A stretch of DNA of 64,000 nt from contig NZ_JAPZVP010000014.1 in NCBI RefSeq assembly GCF_027622875.1, forward strand, positions 62,001 through 126,000, read 5' to 3'. The notes beneath the pieces are model-generated. The model made no database searches. It was not told where the DNA came from and worked only from the letters and a program-made list of their open reading frames with translations. Origin of the DNA: Glycomyces luteolus. Lineage in GTDB: Bacteria; Actinomycetota; Actinomycetes; Mycobacteriales; Micromonosporaceae. Each line of letters opens with the position of its first letter. The first letter of the stretch is position 1. A program made the translations under genes and the position numbers. Shown in pieces: positions 18,001 to 26,612 of the stretch.

Positions 18001-18900
18001 ATGCAGCGCAGAACCGTCCTGAGCCTCACCGCCGCCGCGACCGCCACCGCCGCGGCGGGCATGATCGCGCCTACTCCGGCCCTGGCTCGGCACGCACCTG
18101 CCAGGAAGTTCGCGATCGGCTGGCGCGAGTTCGCGTGGAGCCGCGGCACCCGCCGCCTCACGACACGGATCTTCTACCCCGCCACCGGCACCCCCGGCGG
18201 GGACCCCGTCAAGGACGCCCCGCTCGCCCCCGGGAAGTTCCCCGTCTGCGAGTTCAGCCACGGCCTCGGCGGCAACCCCGAGAGCTACGGCGTCATGAGC
18301 TGGCCCCTCGTCGAAGCCGGGTTCATCGTCCCCTCGCCCGTGTTCCCCACGACTACGACGGGAGCCGAAGGCAACGTCGGCGACGTCTACAACGGCAACC
18401 AGTCCAAGGACGTCTCCGAAGTCCTCTCGCGCACGCTCGCCCTCAACGAGAAGGGCTCCGGCGACCCGTTCGAGAACCGGATGCATCTCGCCAACGGCGT
18501 CGGCGTCGCCGGACACTCCTTGGGCGGCATGACCACCCACGGGCTCCTCACCGCCTGGCCCGACAGCCGCATCACCGCCGCGATCCCCTTCGCGTGCATC
18601 GACATGGGCACTCCCGCCGTCGCAGCGAAGGTCCTCTTCGTGCACGGCGACCAGGACACGCTCACCCACTACGACCTGGCCCGCCAGGCCTACGCCGAAC
18701 TGCCCGCCCCGAAGGCCTTCATGACCCACACCGGGCAGGGTCACGACGAGTACATCTGGAACGGCCCCACCTACCCGCAGACCGTCGCCACCAGCATCGA
18801 CTGGATGCGCTGGGCCCTCTACGGCGACGAGCACGCCCGCGATCGCCTCGCAACCGACGCCTCCGGCGGCGGCATCGTCTGGGAAGCCGAACTCGACTGA
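18001..18900 (+). CDS. Tat-exported alpha/beta hydrolase, paralogue B, substrate unknown
   Basis: Close paralogue of the hydrolase at 11.3-12.3 kb, 299 residues. Leader QRRTVLSLTAAATATAAAG has a minimal twin-arginine motif. Triad: Ser173 (GHSLGG), Asp in HGDQD, His in GQGHDEYIW; FSHGLGG is the oxyanion region. Conserved blocks shared with paralogue A include EFAWSRG, TRIFYPATG, EGNVGDVYNGNQSKDVSEV and YDLARQAYAELPAPKAFMTH; around the active-site serine the two genes match at the nucleotide level for over 35 bases. AAAGGAAAG precedes the ATG. It is followed after 11 bp by GH43. Both copies sit next to arabinofuranosidase-type genes, supporting a hemicellulose ester as substrate. Confidence 0.85.
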   Translation: MQRRTVLSLTAAATATAAAGMIAPTPALARHAPARKFAIGWREFAWSRGTRRLTTRIFYPATGTPGGDPVKDAPLAPGKFPVCEFSHGLGGNPESYGVMSWPLVEAGFIVPSPVFPTTTTGAEGNVGDVYNGNQSKDVSEVLSRTLALNEKGSGDPFENRMHLANGVGVAGHSLGGMTTHGLLTAWPDSRITAAIPFACIDMGTPAVAAKVLFVHGDQDTLTHYDLARQAYAELPAPKAFMTHTGQGHDEYIWNGPTYPQTVATSIDWMRWALYGDEHARDRLATDASGGGIVWEAELD

Positions 18901-18911
18901 GGAGTACCACC

Positions 18912-20537
18912 GTGAACTGGATCGACCACGCCCTCAAACACGAAGCCAATCGACGCCGCCTGCTCATCGCGGGCGCAGGACTCGCCGCGGGAGCAGCAGC
19001 CGCCGTGTACGCGCCTTACACCCTCGGCCAGGCCGAGGCCCAGCAGACCAGCTACGCGAACCCCGTGGTGTGGCAGGACTTCGCCGACGTCGAGGTCATC
19101 CGCGTCGGCTCGGACTTCTACATGACCGCGTCCACGATGCACTACTCGCCCGGAGCGCCCGTGCTGCACTCGCGGGACCTCGTCAACTGGGAGTTCATCG
19201 GCCACTCCGTGCCGAAACTCGACTTCGGCGCCAAGTACGACCTCAACGGCGGCCGCGGCTACGTACGCGGCATCTGGGCGTCGACGATCGCCCACCGCCC
19301 CAGCGAGAACCGCTTCTACTGGCTCGGGCAGATCGACTTCGCCCGGTCCTACATGTACACCGCCGCGAACCCCGCCGGACCCTGGACCCGCCACGCCGAC
19401 CTGCCCCGCGCCTACTACGACGCCGGGATGCTCGTCGACACCGACAACACGATGTACGTCGCCTACGGCAACACCCAGATCTCCGTCGCCCAGCTCTCCG
19501 CCGACGGCAAGACCGAGGTCCGCAACCAGCAGGTCTTCTCAACGCCATCGAACATCGGCACCCTCGAAGGCTCGCGCTTCTACAAGATCAACGGGAACTA
19601 CTACATATTCCTCACCCGCCCCGCCAACGGCCAGTACATCCTCAAGTCCTCGTCCCCTTGGGGCCCTTACACACTCCGGCAGGTCCTGCTCGACATGCCC
19701 GGCCCCATCCCCGGCGGTGGCGTCCCGCACCAGGGCGGGCTCGTCTCGACGCCGAACGGCGCCTGGTACTACATGGCCTTCGTCGACGCCTACCCCGGCG
19801 GCCGGATGCCCGCCCTCGCGCCCATCACCTGGACCGCCGACGGCTGGCCGCAGGTCACCACCGTCAACGGCGCCTGGGGGCAGACCTACCCGTTCCCGAA
19901 CCTCACCCCGCACCCGGTCCCGCCGCTCACCGGCGCGGACACCTTCACCGCCGCGACCCTGGCGGCGAAATGGGAGTGGAACCACAACCCCGACGACACG
20001 AAGTGGACCACCGGGAACGGCCTCAGACTCCAGACCGCCACCGTCACCAACGACCTCTACTCGGCCCGCAACACGCTCACCCACCGGATCCAGGGCCCGA
20101 GTTCCACCGCCACCGTCGAACTCGACCTCGCGTCCATGAGGGACGGCGACCGCACCGGCCTCGCGATGCTGCGCGACGCCTCCGCGTGGATCGGCGTCCG
20201 CCGCGACAACGGCGTCCTGCGGGCCGTCATGCGGGACGGCCTGACCATGGACTCGAACTGGAACACCACCGGCACCGGCACCGAACGCGCCACCGCCGAC
20301 CTGTGCGATACCCGGATCTGGCTGCGCGCCAAGGCCGACATCCGGCCCGGCTCGGGACGCCAGGCCCAGTTCTCCTACAGCACGGACGGCGCGACCTTCG
20401 TCCCCCTCGGACCGAACTTCACGCTCAACAGCAACTGGACCTTCTTCATGGGCTACCGCTTCGCCGTCTTCAACCACGCCACCCAGGCCCTCGGCGGCGC
20501 CGTCACCGTCAAGCGGTTCGAGGTCGCGACCCCCTAA
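18912..20537 (+). CDS. Exported GH43 beta-xylosidase/alpha-L-arabinofuranosidase
   Basis: Inverting glycosidase of 541 residues acting on xylo-oligosaccharides or arabinoxylan. A GTG start has GAGGAG 7 nt upstream, overlapping the previous stop. The leader NRRRLLIAGAGLAAGAAAA suggests Tat export. The five-bladed propeller contains the base Asp near NPVVWQDFADVEVI, the pKa-tuning Asp in YYDAGMLVD and the acid Glu in GTLEGSRFYKI. From about residue 340 a GH43 C-terminal beta-sandwich (C2-type) follows, starting DTFTAATLAAKWEWNHNPDD, as in GH43 beta-xylosidases. Last gene of the lectin-hydrolase-GH43 operon. The balance of xylosidase and arabinofuranosidase activity cannot be told. Confidence 0.9.
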   Translation: MNWIDHALKHEANRRRLLIAGAGLAAGAAAAVYAPYTLGQAEAQQTSYANPVVWQDFADVEVIRVGSDFYMTASTMHYSPGAPVLHSRDLVNWEFIGHSVPKLDFGAKYDLNGGRGYVRGIWASTIAHRPSENRFYWLGQIDFARSYMYTAANPAGPWTRHADLPRAYYDAGMLVDTDNTMYVAYGNTQISVAQLSADGKTEVRNQQVFSTPSNIGTLEGSRFYKINGNYYIFLTRPANGQYILKSSSPWGPYTLRQVLLDMPGPIPGGGVPHQGGLVSTPNGAWYYMAFVDAYPGGRMPALAPITWTADGWPQVTTVNGAWGQTYPFPNLTPHPVPPLTGADTFTAATLAAKWEWNHNPDDTKWTTGNGLRLQTATVTNDLYSARNTLTHRIQGPSSTATVELDLASMRDGDRTGLAMLRDASAWIGVRRDNGVLRAVMRDGLTMDSNWNTTGTGTERATADLCDTRIWLRAKADIRPGSGRQAQFSYSTDGATFVPLGPNFTLNSNWTFFMGYRFAVFNHATQALGGAVTVKRFEVATP

Positions 20538-20550
20538 GACACGCGGCGCG

Positions 20551-20630
20551 GCAGCCGTCGCACCCGGCATCGGCTGCCATGGCACCGCCCGGCCACACCG
20601 TCAAAAGCGCAGGTGGCACCGGGCGGTTTT
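20551..20630 (+). terminator. Double hairpin terminator after GH43
   Basis: GCAGCCG/CGGCTGC (20551-20577) is followed by CCGCCCGG (20585-20592) pairing with CCGGGCGG (20619-20626) and then TTTT (20627-20630). The second hairpin with its T run is a conventional intrinsic terminator. Confidence 0.7.
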
Positions 20631-20720
20631 CGCCGTGCCCACGCCACCGTGAGCGCTCACATTCCGGGAGGACCCTCGACCGGAGCCGCGCTCCCATCGC
20701 AGCCTGTTACGTTGCGATGC

Positions 20721-21464
20721 ATGGAACCCCTGGACGTCCAACACGAAGGCCGCACCCTCCGCGGCACCCTGCACCTCCCGCAGTCGGGCCCGGCCCCCGC
20801 GGTCGTGCTGTGCCACGGCTTCTCCGGCACCCGCACCGAGTTCGGGCACATGTTCGTGCGCCTCGGCAAGCGCCTCGCCGAACGCGGCATCGCCGCCTAC
20901 CGCTTCGACTTCGCCGGCGGCGGCGAATCCGACGGCGCATACGCCGACATCACCGTCTCCGACCAGGTCGCCCAAGCGCTGGCCGCGCTGGACGAAGTCG
21001 GCCGCCACCCGGGCGTCGACGCCGACCGGCTCTCCCTCCTGGGCATGAGCCTCGGCGGCCTCACCGCCTCGCTCGCGGCGGCGAAGCGCCCGGTCCGCTC
21101 CCTCGCGCTCTGGGCCCCGGCCGCCATCGCGGTCGCCGCCGAGGTCAACCGCCACCGCCAGGCCGTCATCGCCGAGCACGGCTACGACGACTTCGGCGGC
21201 ACCCCGATCTTCAAGCGCTACGCAGACGACGCCGAGTCGATCGACGCCTTCGCGGATGCCAAGGGCCACACCGGACCCGTGCTCCTCGCCGCCGGCACGG
21301 AGGACAACGTCTTCGGCCCCCACGTCTTCGACGGCTACCAGGACCTCTACGGCGACCGGCTCGAATACCACCGCCTCGACGGCGTCGGCCACGGCTTCGA
21401 GACCGTCCCGGCCCGCGAGCACCTGCTCGAACTCACCGAGGCATTCATCCTCCGCCACGCTTAG
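20721..21464 (+). CDS. Alpha/beta hydrolase, feruloyl (cinnamoyl) esterase-like, cytoplasmic
   Basis: A 247-residue hydrolase without a signal peptide. Motifs: oxyanion loop VVLCHGFSGTRTEFG (residues 28-42), RFDFAGGGESDG typical of Est1E/cinnamoyl-esterase proteins, nucleophile Ser in GMSLGG, Asp in AAGTEDNVF and His in GVGHGFE. Feruloyl esterases of this type release ferulate from imported feruloylated xylo-oligosaccharides, which fits the neighbouring cluster, but lipase-like substrates are possible. The start is the ATG of MEPLDV: TACGTT lies 7 nt before it and no Shine-Dalgarno is present, suggesting a separate leaderless transcript. A strong convergent terminator follows. Confidence 0.8.
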   Translation: MEPLDVQHEGRTLRGTLHLPQSGPAPAVVLCHGFSGTRTEFGHMFVRLGKRLAERGIAAYRFDFAGGGESDGAYADITVSDQVAQALAALDEVGRHPGVDADRLSLLGMSLGGLTASLAAAKRPVRSLALWAPAAIAVAAEVNRHRQAVIAEHGYDDFGGTPIFKRYADDAESIDAFADAKGHTGPVLLAAGTEDNVFGPHVFDGYQDLYGDRLEYHRLDGVGHGFETVPAREHLLELTEAFILRHA

Positions 21465-21467
21465 GCA

Positions 21468-21505
21468 CCGTTCCTCGTGCCGGGGTGATCCGGCACGAGG
21501 AACGG
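21468..21505. terminator. Bidirectional terminator between esterase and RidA genes
   Basis: CCGTTCCTCGTGCCGG (21468-21483) and CCGGCACGAGGAACGG (21490-21505) form a perfect 16-bp stem with a 6-nt loop between convergent genes. Confidence 0.85.
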
Positions 21506-21512
21506 CGGGCGA

Positions 21513-21908
21513 CTATGCGACGGCAGTGCCCTCGAGCTCGACCATCTGCCCCGGAACCGCCAACCGCGCCACCCCGAGCATCGTCGTCGCGGGCGACACC
21601 CGAGCGGCACCGAGCCGCGCGGCCAGCACCCCGTAATGCGGGAACAGCAGATCCACATCCGTCGTGTACACGTTGAGCCGCACCAGGTTCGCGAGCGACA
21701 TCCCGGCCGCCGCAAGCACCGCCTCCAGGTTGTCGAGGCTCAGCGCGAGCTGCCCCGCCATGTCGCCCTCGTGCTGCGGCTTGCCGTCCCCGTCCATCGC
21801 GGTCTGCCCCGAGCAGTACAGGGTCCGGGTGTGCCCGGCCACCAGCTCGCCCTGGTTGAACCCCAGCTCGAGCGACCATTCCACCGGGTTGACCGCGGTT
21901 CGTTCCAT
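21513..21908 (-). CDS. RidA/YjgF-family protein
   Basis: A 131-residue protein of the RidA (YER057c/UK114) family, which hydrolyses reactive enamine/imine intermediates released by PLP enzymes and acts as a homotrimer. Visible signatures are LYCSGQTAMDGDGKPQHEGDMAGQLALSLDNL and LVRLNVYTTD; the usual C-terminal arginine motif (ARxAVPGxMVELEGTAVA) is present as LARLAVPGQMVELEGTAVA in shortened form. An upstream GTG two codons earlier (21914) has GGAG 5 nt before it and may be the true start. It is divergent from the WYL regulator. Catalytic Arg is not in the classic IRIEV context, so it may be a non-archetypal Rid protein. Confidence 0.85.
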   Translation of the reverse strand: MERTAVNPVEWSLELGFNQGELVAGHTRTLYCSGQTAMDGDGKPQHEGDMAGQLALSLDNLEAVLAAAGMSLANLVRLNVYTTDVDLLFPHYGVLAARLGAARVSPATTMLGVARLAVPGQMVELEGTAVA

Positions 21909-22017
21909 CGCCACAACGGCTCCATTCCATGCGCATCGACGGCCCCTTGCCGCCGCAGGAACGAGCTTCGCAACCAATCACGACATCCTGTGTCAGGTAT
22001 TCCCGTAGAGTTTCCCC

Positions 22018-22980
22018 ATGCGCGCCGACCGACTGGTCTCCCTCGTCCTCCTGCTGCGCCAGCGCGGCCGGATGACCGCCGAAAGCCTCGCCGATGAACT
22101 GGAGGTCTCCACCCGCACCGTCCTGCGCGACATCGAAGCGCTCTCCGCCGCGGGCGTCCCCGTCTACGCCGAACGCGGCCGCCACGGCGGCTTCGCGCTC
22201 CTGCCCGGCTTCCGGACCGAGCTCACCGGGCTCAACCACGAAGAGGCCCTTGCACTTCTGACCGCCGGTTCGGGGCGCGGCGAGCGGGCGTTCGGGCTCG
22301 GCCCGGCGCTGGCCTCGGCGTTGCGCAAGGTGGTGGACGCCCTGCCCGAGCGCCATCAGGCGAGCGTGGGGGACGCGGCGAGCCGGTTCCTCGTCGAGCC
22401 GGAGACGGACCTGCTCTCGCGGCGGACGGTCGCCGAGCCGGTGCCGGAGGCGGTCATGCACGAGGTCAGGCGCGCGGTGCTCGCCGGGCGGCGCCTCCGC
22501 CTCCATTACGCGGCGACCGGTGCGGCGCCGGAGTGGCGCACCGTGGATCCGCTCGGCCTGGTCACCGTGCGGGACCGCGCCTACCTGCTGGCGACGCGCT
22601 CAGGCGCTGACCGCACGTACCGGCTCTCGCGTTGCCTTGCGGCCGAAGCGCTTCCCGATCCCGCCGAGCGACCCGCCCGGGTGGATCTGGACCGGATCTG
22701 GCGGGAGCGGAGCGCGCGGTTCCTGTCCGAGGGCCACCTGACCGTGCAGGTCCGGGTCGGGGCGGAACGGCGGGACGACCTCCTGCGGTCGGCGGTGGCC
22801 GTCCGCGCGGAGACGCCCGAGCCGGACGGCCGGCTGCGTCTTGAGGTCACCTACCAGGACGCCGAGCACGCCGAATGGGCGCTGTGGCAGCTCGGCGCGG
22901 ACGCGGAAGCCCTTGCGCCGCAGTCATTGAGGGCCGCATTGCACGACCGCGCCGCCGCGTTCGCGGCCCGCTACCGCTGA
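22018..22980 (+). CDS. YafY-type HTH/WYL-domain transcriptional regulator
   Basis: A 320-residue regulator. The N-terminal winged HTH (RMTAESLADELEVSTRTVLRDIEALSAAGVPVYAERG, residues 16-52) is of the HTH_11/DeoR type; a WYL ligand-sensing domain occupies about residues 140-225 (RLRLHYAATG, RTVDPLGLV, AYLLATR), followed by the WCX extension. Such proteins often respond to nucleotides or DNA damage, or control a divergent gene. TAGAGT is 6 nt before the ATG and there is no ribosome site, so the mRNA is probably leaderless. It may regulate the divergent RidA gene. Confidence 0.9.
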   Translation: MRADRLVSLVLLLRQRGRMTAESLADELEVSTRTVLRDIEALSAAGVPVYAERGRHGGFALLPGFRTELTGLNHEEALALLTAGSGRGERAFGLGPALASALRKVVDALPERHQASVGDAASRFLVEPETDLLSRRTVAEPVPEAVMHEVRRAVLAGRRLRLHYAATGAAPEWRTVDPLGLVTVRDRAYLLATRSGADRTYRLSRCLAAEALPDPAERPARVDLDRIWRERSARFLSEGHLTVQVRVGAERRDDLLRSAVAVRAETPEPDGRLRLEVTYQDAEHAEWALWQLGADAEALAPQSLRAALHDRAAAFAARYR

Positions 22981-22991
22981 TCGGACCCGGC

Positions 22992-23996
22992 TCACCGGGG
23001 CGGTGTCAGCGGTTCGCTTCCCAGCGGGCGCGGGACGGGCAGATCGAGTTCGCCGTTGTCGATGAGCCAGCGGAGTGATTCGAGGACGGCCTGCTCGGGT
23101 TCGTACGCCGGGGCGTATCCCAAGCGGGCCTTGGCCTTCTCGATGGTGAAGCACTGGCTGCGGTCGAGGTGGCCCCACGAGGCGTCGGCGTACCCGGGTT
23201 CGGTGCTGGCGCGGAACTCCTCCCAGGTCACGGATTCGAGGGTCGCTGTCCGGCCGAACCAGGCGGCGGCGATGTCGGCGTAGCCGCGGACGCTGAGCGC
23301 GGTGGGGGCGACGATGTTGAAGTCCTCGCCCGCGGCGGCGTCGCGGTTCGCGATGGCCAGTTCGAAGGCCTGGGCGAGGTCGTCGGCGTGGACGTGGTGC
23401 ATCATCTCGGTGCCGCTGCCGGGCACACGCAGGGCCTGCCCGGTCGCGAGGGCGGACCAGACGGCCGGGTCGAGGTTGCCGAGCGGGCCGATCGGGTGCC
23501 AGCCGGGGCCGACGATGTGCCCGGGGTGGATGGTGGTGGTGACGAGGCCGCCGGATGCGGTCTCCTGCTTGAGCATCCGCGCGATGCGGTCCTTCTGGAT
23601 GCCGTACTCGTCGAGGGGCGGTTCCGTCGAGTCGGCGCCTTCGGCGATGGGGAGCTTGCGGCTCTTGCCGTAGCGCCAGATGGAGCCGCAGTGGAGGAGG
23701 TGTGCGGCGCGGCCGCGCAGCGCCTCGACGAGCGCGGTCGCCGATTCGAGGGTGAAGCAGACGAGGTCGACGACGACGTCCGGTTCGAGGTCGAGGACCG
23801 TGGCGCCGAAGACGCCTTCCGCGTCCTGTCGCTCGCGGTCGGCGGCGACCTGCCGGACCTGCCGCCATTCGGGCGCGTCAATGTAGGCGGTGCTGGTGCC
23901 GCGGCTGATGTTGACGACTTCGTGTCCGGCGCGCACGAGGCGCGGGACGAGGAAGGTGCCGATGTGGCCGGAGCCGCCGATGACGACGATGCGCAT
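22992..23996 (-). CDS. NAD-dependent epimerase/dehydratase family protein (extended SDR-like)
   Basis: A 334-residue Rossmann protein. The dinucleotide motif is VVIGGSGHIGTFL at residues 4-16. A catalytic Tyr-x-x-x-Lys is represented by YGIQKDR (about residues 133-139), with a preceding CGSIWRYG. The middle has HPGHIVGPGWHPIG and the C-terminal half resembles isoflavone-reductase or sugar-epimerase proteins. GGAG lies 9 nt before the ATG. It is convergent with the WYL gene and upstream of nothing on its strand. The substrate is unknown. Confidence 0.8.
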   Translation of the reverse strand: MRIVVIGGSGHIGTFLVPRLVRAGHEVVNISRGTSTAYIDAPEWRQVRQVAADRERQDAEGVFGATVLDLEPDVVVDLVCFTLESATALVEALRGRAAHLLHCGSIWRYGKSRKLPIAEGADSTEPPLDEYGIQKDRIARMLKQETASGGLVTTTIHPGHIVGPGWHPIGPLGNLDPAVWSALATGQALRVPGSGTEMMHHVHADDLAQAFELAIANRDAAAGEDFNIVAPTALSVRGYADIAAAWFGRTATLESVTWEEFRASTEPGYADASWGHLDRSQCFTIEKAKARLGYAPAYEPEQAVLESLRWLIDNGELDLPVPRPLGSEPLTPPR

Positions 23997-24063
23997 GCTG
24001 TGGTTCTCCTATCGGGTCGCGACGCGGCGAAGTGTACCGGCGGCGTGGCGGCCCTGCCAGGTG

Positions 24064-25197
24064 CTAGTCCCCGAGGGCCTGCGCGAAGTCGGCGACCAGG
24101 TCCGCGGCCCCTTCGATGCCCGCCGAGAACCTGATGTCGGCCCCGGACGGGCCCGGCAGGCCGAGCGGGGGATGGCCGCCCGCGGCGGGGCGGGTGACGA
24201 GCGATTCGACGCCGCCGAGGCTCGATGCCGCGTACGGCAGTCGCAGGGACTTGACGAGCACTTCGGCCGCCTCCGCGCCGCCGACCGGCCGGAACGAGAG
24301 CACCGAACCGTAGCCGTCGAACCAGGCGGCCGCCCGGTCGTGGTCGGGGTGCGACGCCAGTCCGGGGTAGCTGACCTGTGCGATCCTCTCGTGCGCCGCA
24401 AGGTATTCGGCGACGGCCATCGCGTTGGCGTTCTGCTGGCGGACGCGCAGCGCGAGCGTCTTGAGCCCGCGCGAGAGCAGGAACGCCCCGTGCGGGTCGA
24501 GTGCGGCGCCGTACGCGTTGAGCACTGAGGCGACGCGTTCGATCCGTGCGCGTGAGCCGGTCACGGCCCCGGCGGAGAGGTCGGAATGCCCGTTGAGCGC
24601 TTTGGTCGCGGAGTGGCAGACGAGGTCGAAGCCGATCGTGTGCGGTTGGAAGACGACGGGTGTCGCGAGGGTGTTGTCGATGATCGAGGTCAGCCCGTGC
24701 TCGCGTGCGAAGCCCGCCGCTCCCGCGAGGTCGCCGACCCTGATGTCGGGGTTGGTGATGGTCTCGGTGAGGAACGCCTTCGTATCGGGGCGCACCACCT
24801 TCCGCCACGATTCGGCGTCGCCGGGGTCGACGAGGTCGAAGGTCCAGCCGAGCCGTTCGGCGTGCTCGGCGAGGAACTGCTGGGTGCCGCCGTAGAAGGC
24901 CCCGGCCGCGATGAGGTGGTCTCCCGCGCCGAGTGCACTGTGGAGCGCGGCGGTGATCGCGGCCATCCCCGAGGCGGTGGCGACGGCGGCTTCCGCGCCT
25001 TCCAGGGCCGCGAGCCTGCCGTGCAGGTGCCGCTGCGAAGGGTTGGTGCCGAGCCGGATGTACGGCATCTCGCCGCCGGTATCGGCCTCGAACACCGTGC
25101 CCTGGTAGATCGGGAAGACCACCGAGCCGCCGCGGCCCGGCCGCGGCTCGCCGCCGTGCACCGCCAGGGTCTCGAACCGGGTGCGCCTGTCGCTCAT
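24064..25197 (-). CDS. Cys/Met-metabolism PLP-dependent enzyme (cystathionine gamma-lyase/synthase-like)
   Basis: A 377-residue fold-type I PLP enzyme of the trans-sulfuration family. The PLP lysine is in SATKALNGHSD (near residue 200), with SGMAAI near residue 77, ETITNPDIRVGD, and DNTLATPV around the Asp that binds the pyridine N. The C-terminal SLGGVESLVTRPA is a family signature. Family members make or cleave cystathionine, or release methanethiol, and the sequence does not decide which. TAGCGT 7 nt before the ATG and no Shine-Dalgarno suggest a leaderless transcript. A second member lies at 39.5-40.7 kb. Confidence 0.88.
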   Translation of the reverse strand: MSDRRTRFETLAVHGGEPRPGRGGSVVFPIYQGTVFEADTGGEMPYIRLGTNPSQRHLHGRLAALEGAEAAVATASGMAAITAALHSALGAGDHLIAAGAFYGGTQQFLAEHAERLGWTFDLVDPGDAESWRKVVRPDTKAFLTETITNPDIRVGDLAGAAGFAREHGLTSIIDNTLATPVVFQPHTIGFDLVCHSATKALNGHSDLSAGAVTGSRARIERVASVLNAYGAALDPHGAFLLSRGLKTLALRVRQQNANAMAVAEYLAAHERIAQVSYPGLASHPDHDRAAAWFDGYGSVLSFRPVGGAEAAEVLVKSLRLPYAASSLGGVESLVTRPAAGGHPPLGLPGPSGADIRFSAGIEGAADLVADFAQALGD

Positions 25198-25244
25198 AGG
25201 GCTGACGCTACGACGGCGCCCGGTCCCGGATCAACGAAATGCCC

Positions 25245-26456
25245 TTAACTTTCGCTTACGTTCGCGCGGTCGGCGACCGGTTCGGCCTCTGCTTCGACCC
25301 TGGCGGTCGCCTTCATCGACGCTGCGGTGGCCAGCGCCGCGAGGGCGAGCGCGGCTCCCGTGAGCGCGATGCTCCGCGGCCCCGCGTGGGTGAGGGTGAG
25401 GCCGCCGAGGGAGGAGCCGAGGGCGATGCCGATGTTGAACGCGATCGAGTTCCCGGCCGACGCGGTGTCGGTGCTGCCGGGCGCGAACTCCATGACGCGG
25501 TTCTGCAGGGCAGGGATGAGCGCGCCCATCGCCAGCCCGGTGAGGATGATGGTCGCCGCGGCTGCCCAGGGGTTCGTACCGAACGCGAACATGGCGAGCA
25601 GCGCGGCGAGGAGTACGCCCACCGGGAGCGCCACGGCCAGCCGCTGGTTCCGGTCGGAGAGGGCGCCGCCCGCTGCGATCCCGCCGAAGTCGGCCAGGCC
25701 GCGCGCCAGGAGCAGCGGCCCCAGGAGCGCCGCCGATATCCCGGCGACCGCCGTGACGAACGTCGAGGTGTAGGTGAAGGCGGCGAAGAACCCGCCGACC
25801 GCGAGCGTGCTGGTGACGAGCACCAGCGTGTACTGGCGCGCGTCGGGCGTGGTGCCGCGCCCGGCGTGCTCGTTCCGGATCGGTTTTGCGGGCAGAGCGG
25901 TCACGAGCGTGAGCAGGGCCAGCAGTCCCAGCCCGGAGAAGGCGAGGAAGGTGGTCTGCCAGTTCGCCGCCTGGCCCAGCCAGGTCCCGGCCGGCACGCC
26001 GAGCATCGGCCCGATGGACCCGCCGGTGAAGACCACGGCCATGACGCGGCCGCGCACGTGCGCGGGGAACATCCCGGCGGCCACAGGTGCGACGATGCCC
26101 CAGAACACGGCCTGGCTGAGCGCGGTCGCCACGCGCGCCGCGAAGAGCAGTTCGTACGTGGGGGCCGCGGCCGAAAGCGCCGTCGCGGCGACGAGGACGG
26201 CCATGAGCCCGAGGAGCAGCGGGCGGCGCGGCACGTTGCCGACCAGTTTCACCAGCGGCAGCGTGAGCACGGCGACGGTGACGCTGTAGCCCGTGACCAG
26301 CAGCCCCACTTGGGAAGGGGAGACGTCGAGGTCGGCGGCGATCTCGGAGAGCAGCCCGACCGGGACGGTCTCCACGGTCACGTAGCAGAACGCGGCCACC
26401 GCGAGCGCGAGCAGCGCCGCCACCGATCGTCGATCGAAATCGGACAGTATGGTCAT
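25245..26456 (-). CDS. MFS transporter, DHA1 (drug/sugar efflux) type
   Basis: A 403-residue membrane protein with about twelve transmembrane helices. The N-terminal half has the motif VETVPVGLLSEIAADLDVSPSQVGLLVTGYSV, typical of the AraJ/YdhP/SotB branch of DHA1 exporters for arabinose, IPTG-like sugars or drugs, and the loop GNVPRRPLLLGL between helices 2 and 3. GPMLGVPAGTWLGQ in helix 5 is motif C of antiporters. GGTGA precedes the ATG. It could export sugars or toxic products; substrate unassigned. Confidence 0.9.
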   Translation of the reverse strand: MTILSDFDRRSVAALLALAVAAFCYVTVETVPVGLLSEIAADLDVSPSQVGLLVTGYSVTVAVLTLPLVKLVGNVPRRPLLLGLMAVLVAATALSAAAPTYELLFAARVATALSQAVFWGIVAPVAAGMFPAHVRGRVMAVVFTGGSIGPMLGVPAGTWLGQAANWQTTFLAFSGLGLLALLTLVTALPAKPIRNEHAGRGTTPDARQYTLVLVTSTLAVGGFFAAFTYTSTFVTAVAGISAALLGPLLLARGLADFGGIAAGGALSDRNQRLAVALPVGVLLAALLAMFAFGTNPWAAAATIILTGLAMGALIPALQNRVMEFAPGSTDTASAGNSIAFNIGIALGSSLGGLTLTHAGPRSIALTGAALALAALATAASMKATARVEAEAEPVADRANVSES

Positions 26457-26612
26457 CTGGTTTCACCTCGGTCGCTTCGAGCGCCGTTCGGGGGAACGGT
26501 CGGCTGGGCGCGCCGGATGGTGCCGCTCGAGCGACGAGGTGAAGGGGGTCGTGCATCCGGGCCGCCTCAGTCTAGGGACCGGAATCCCTACCGCGCAAGG
26601 GGATATGCGGGC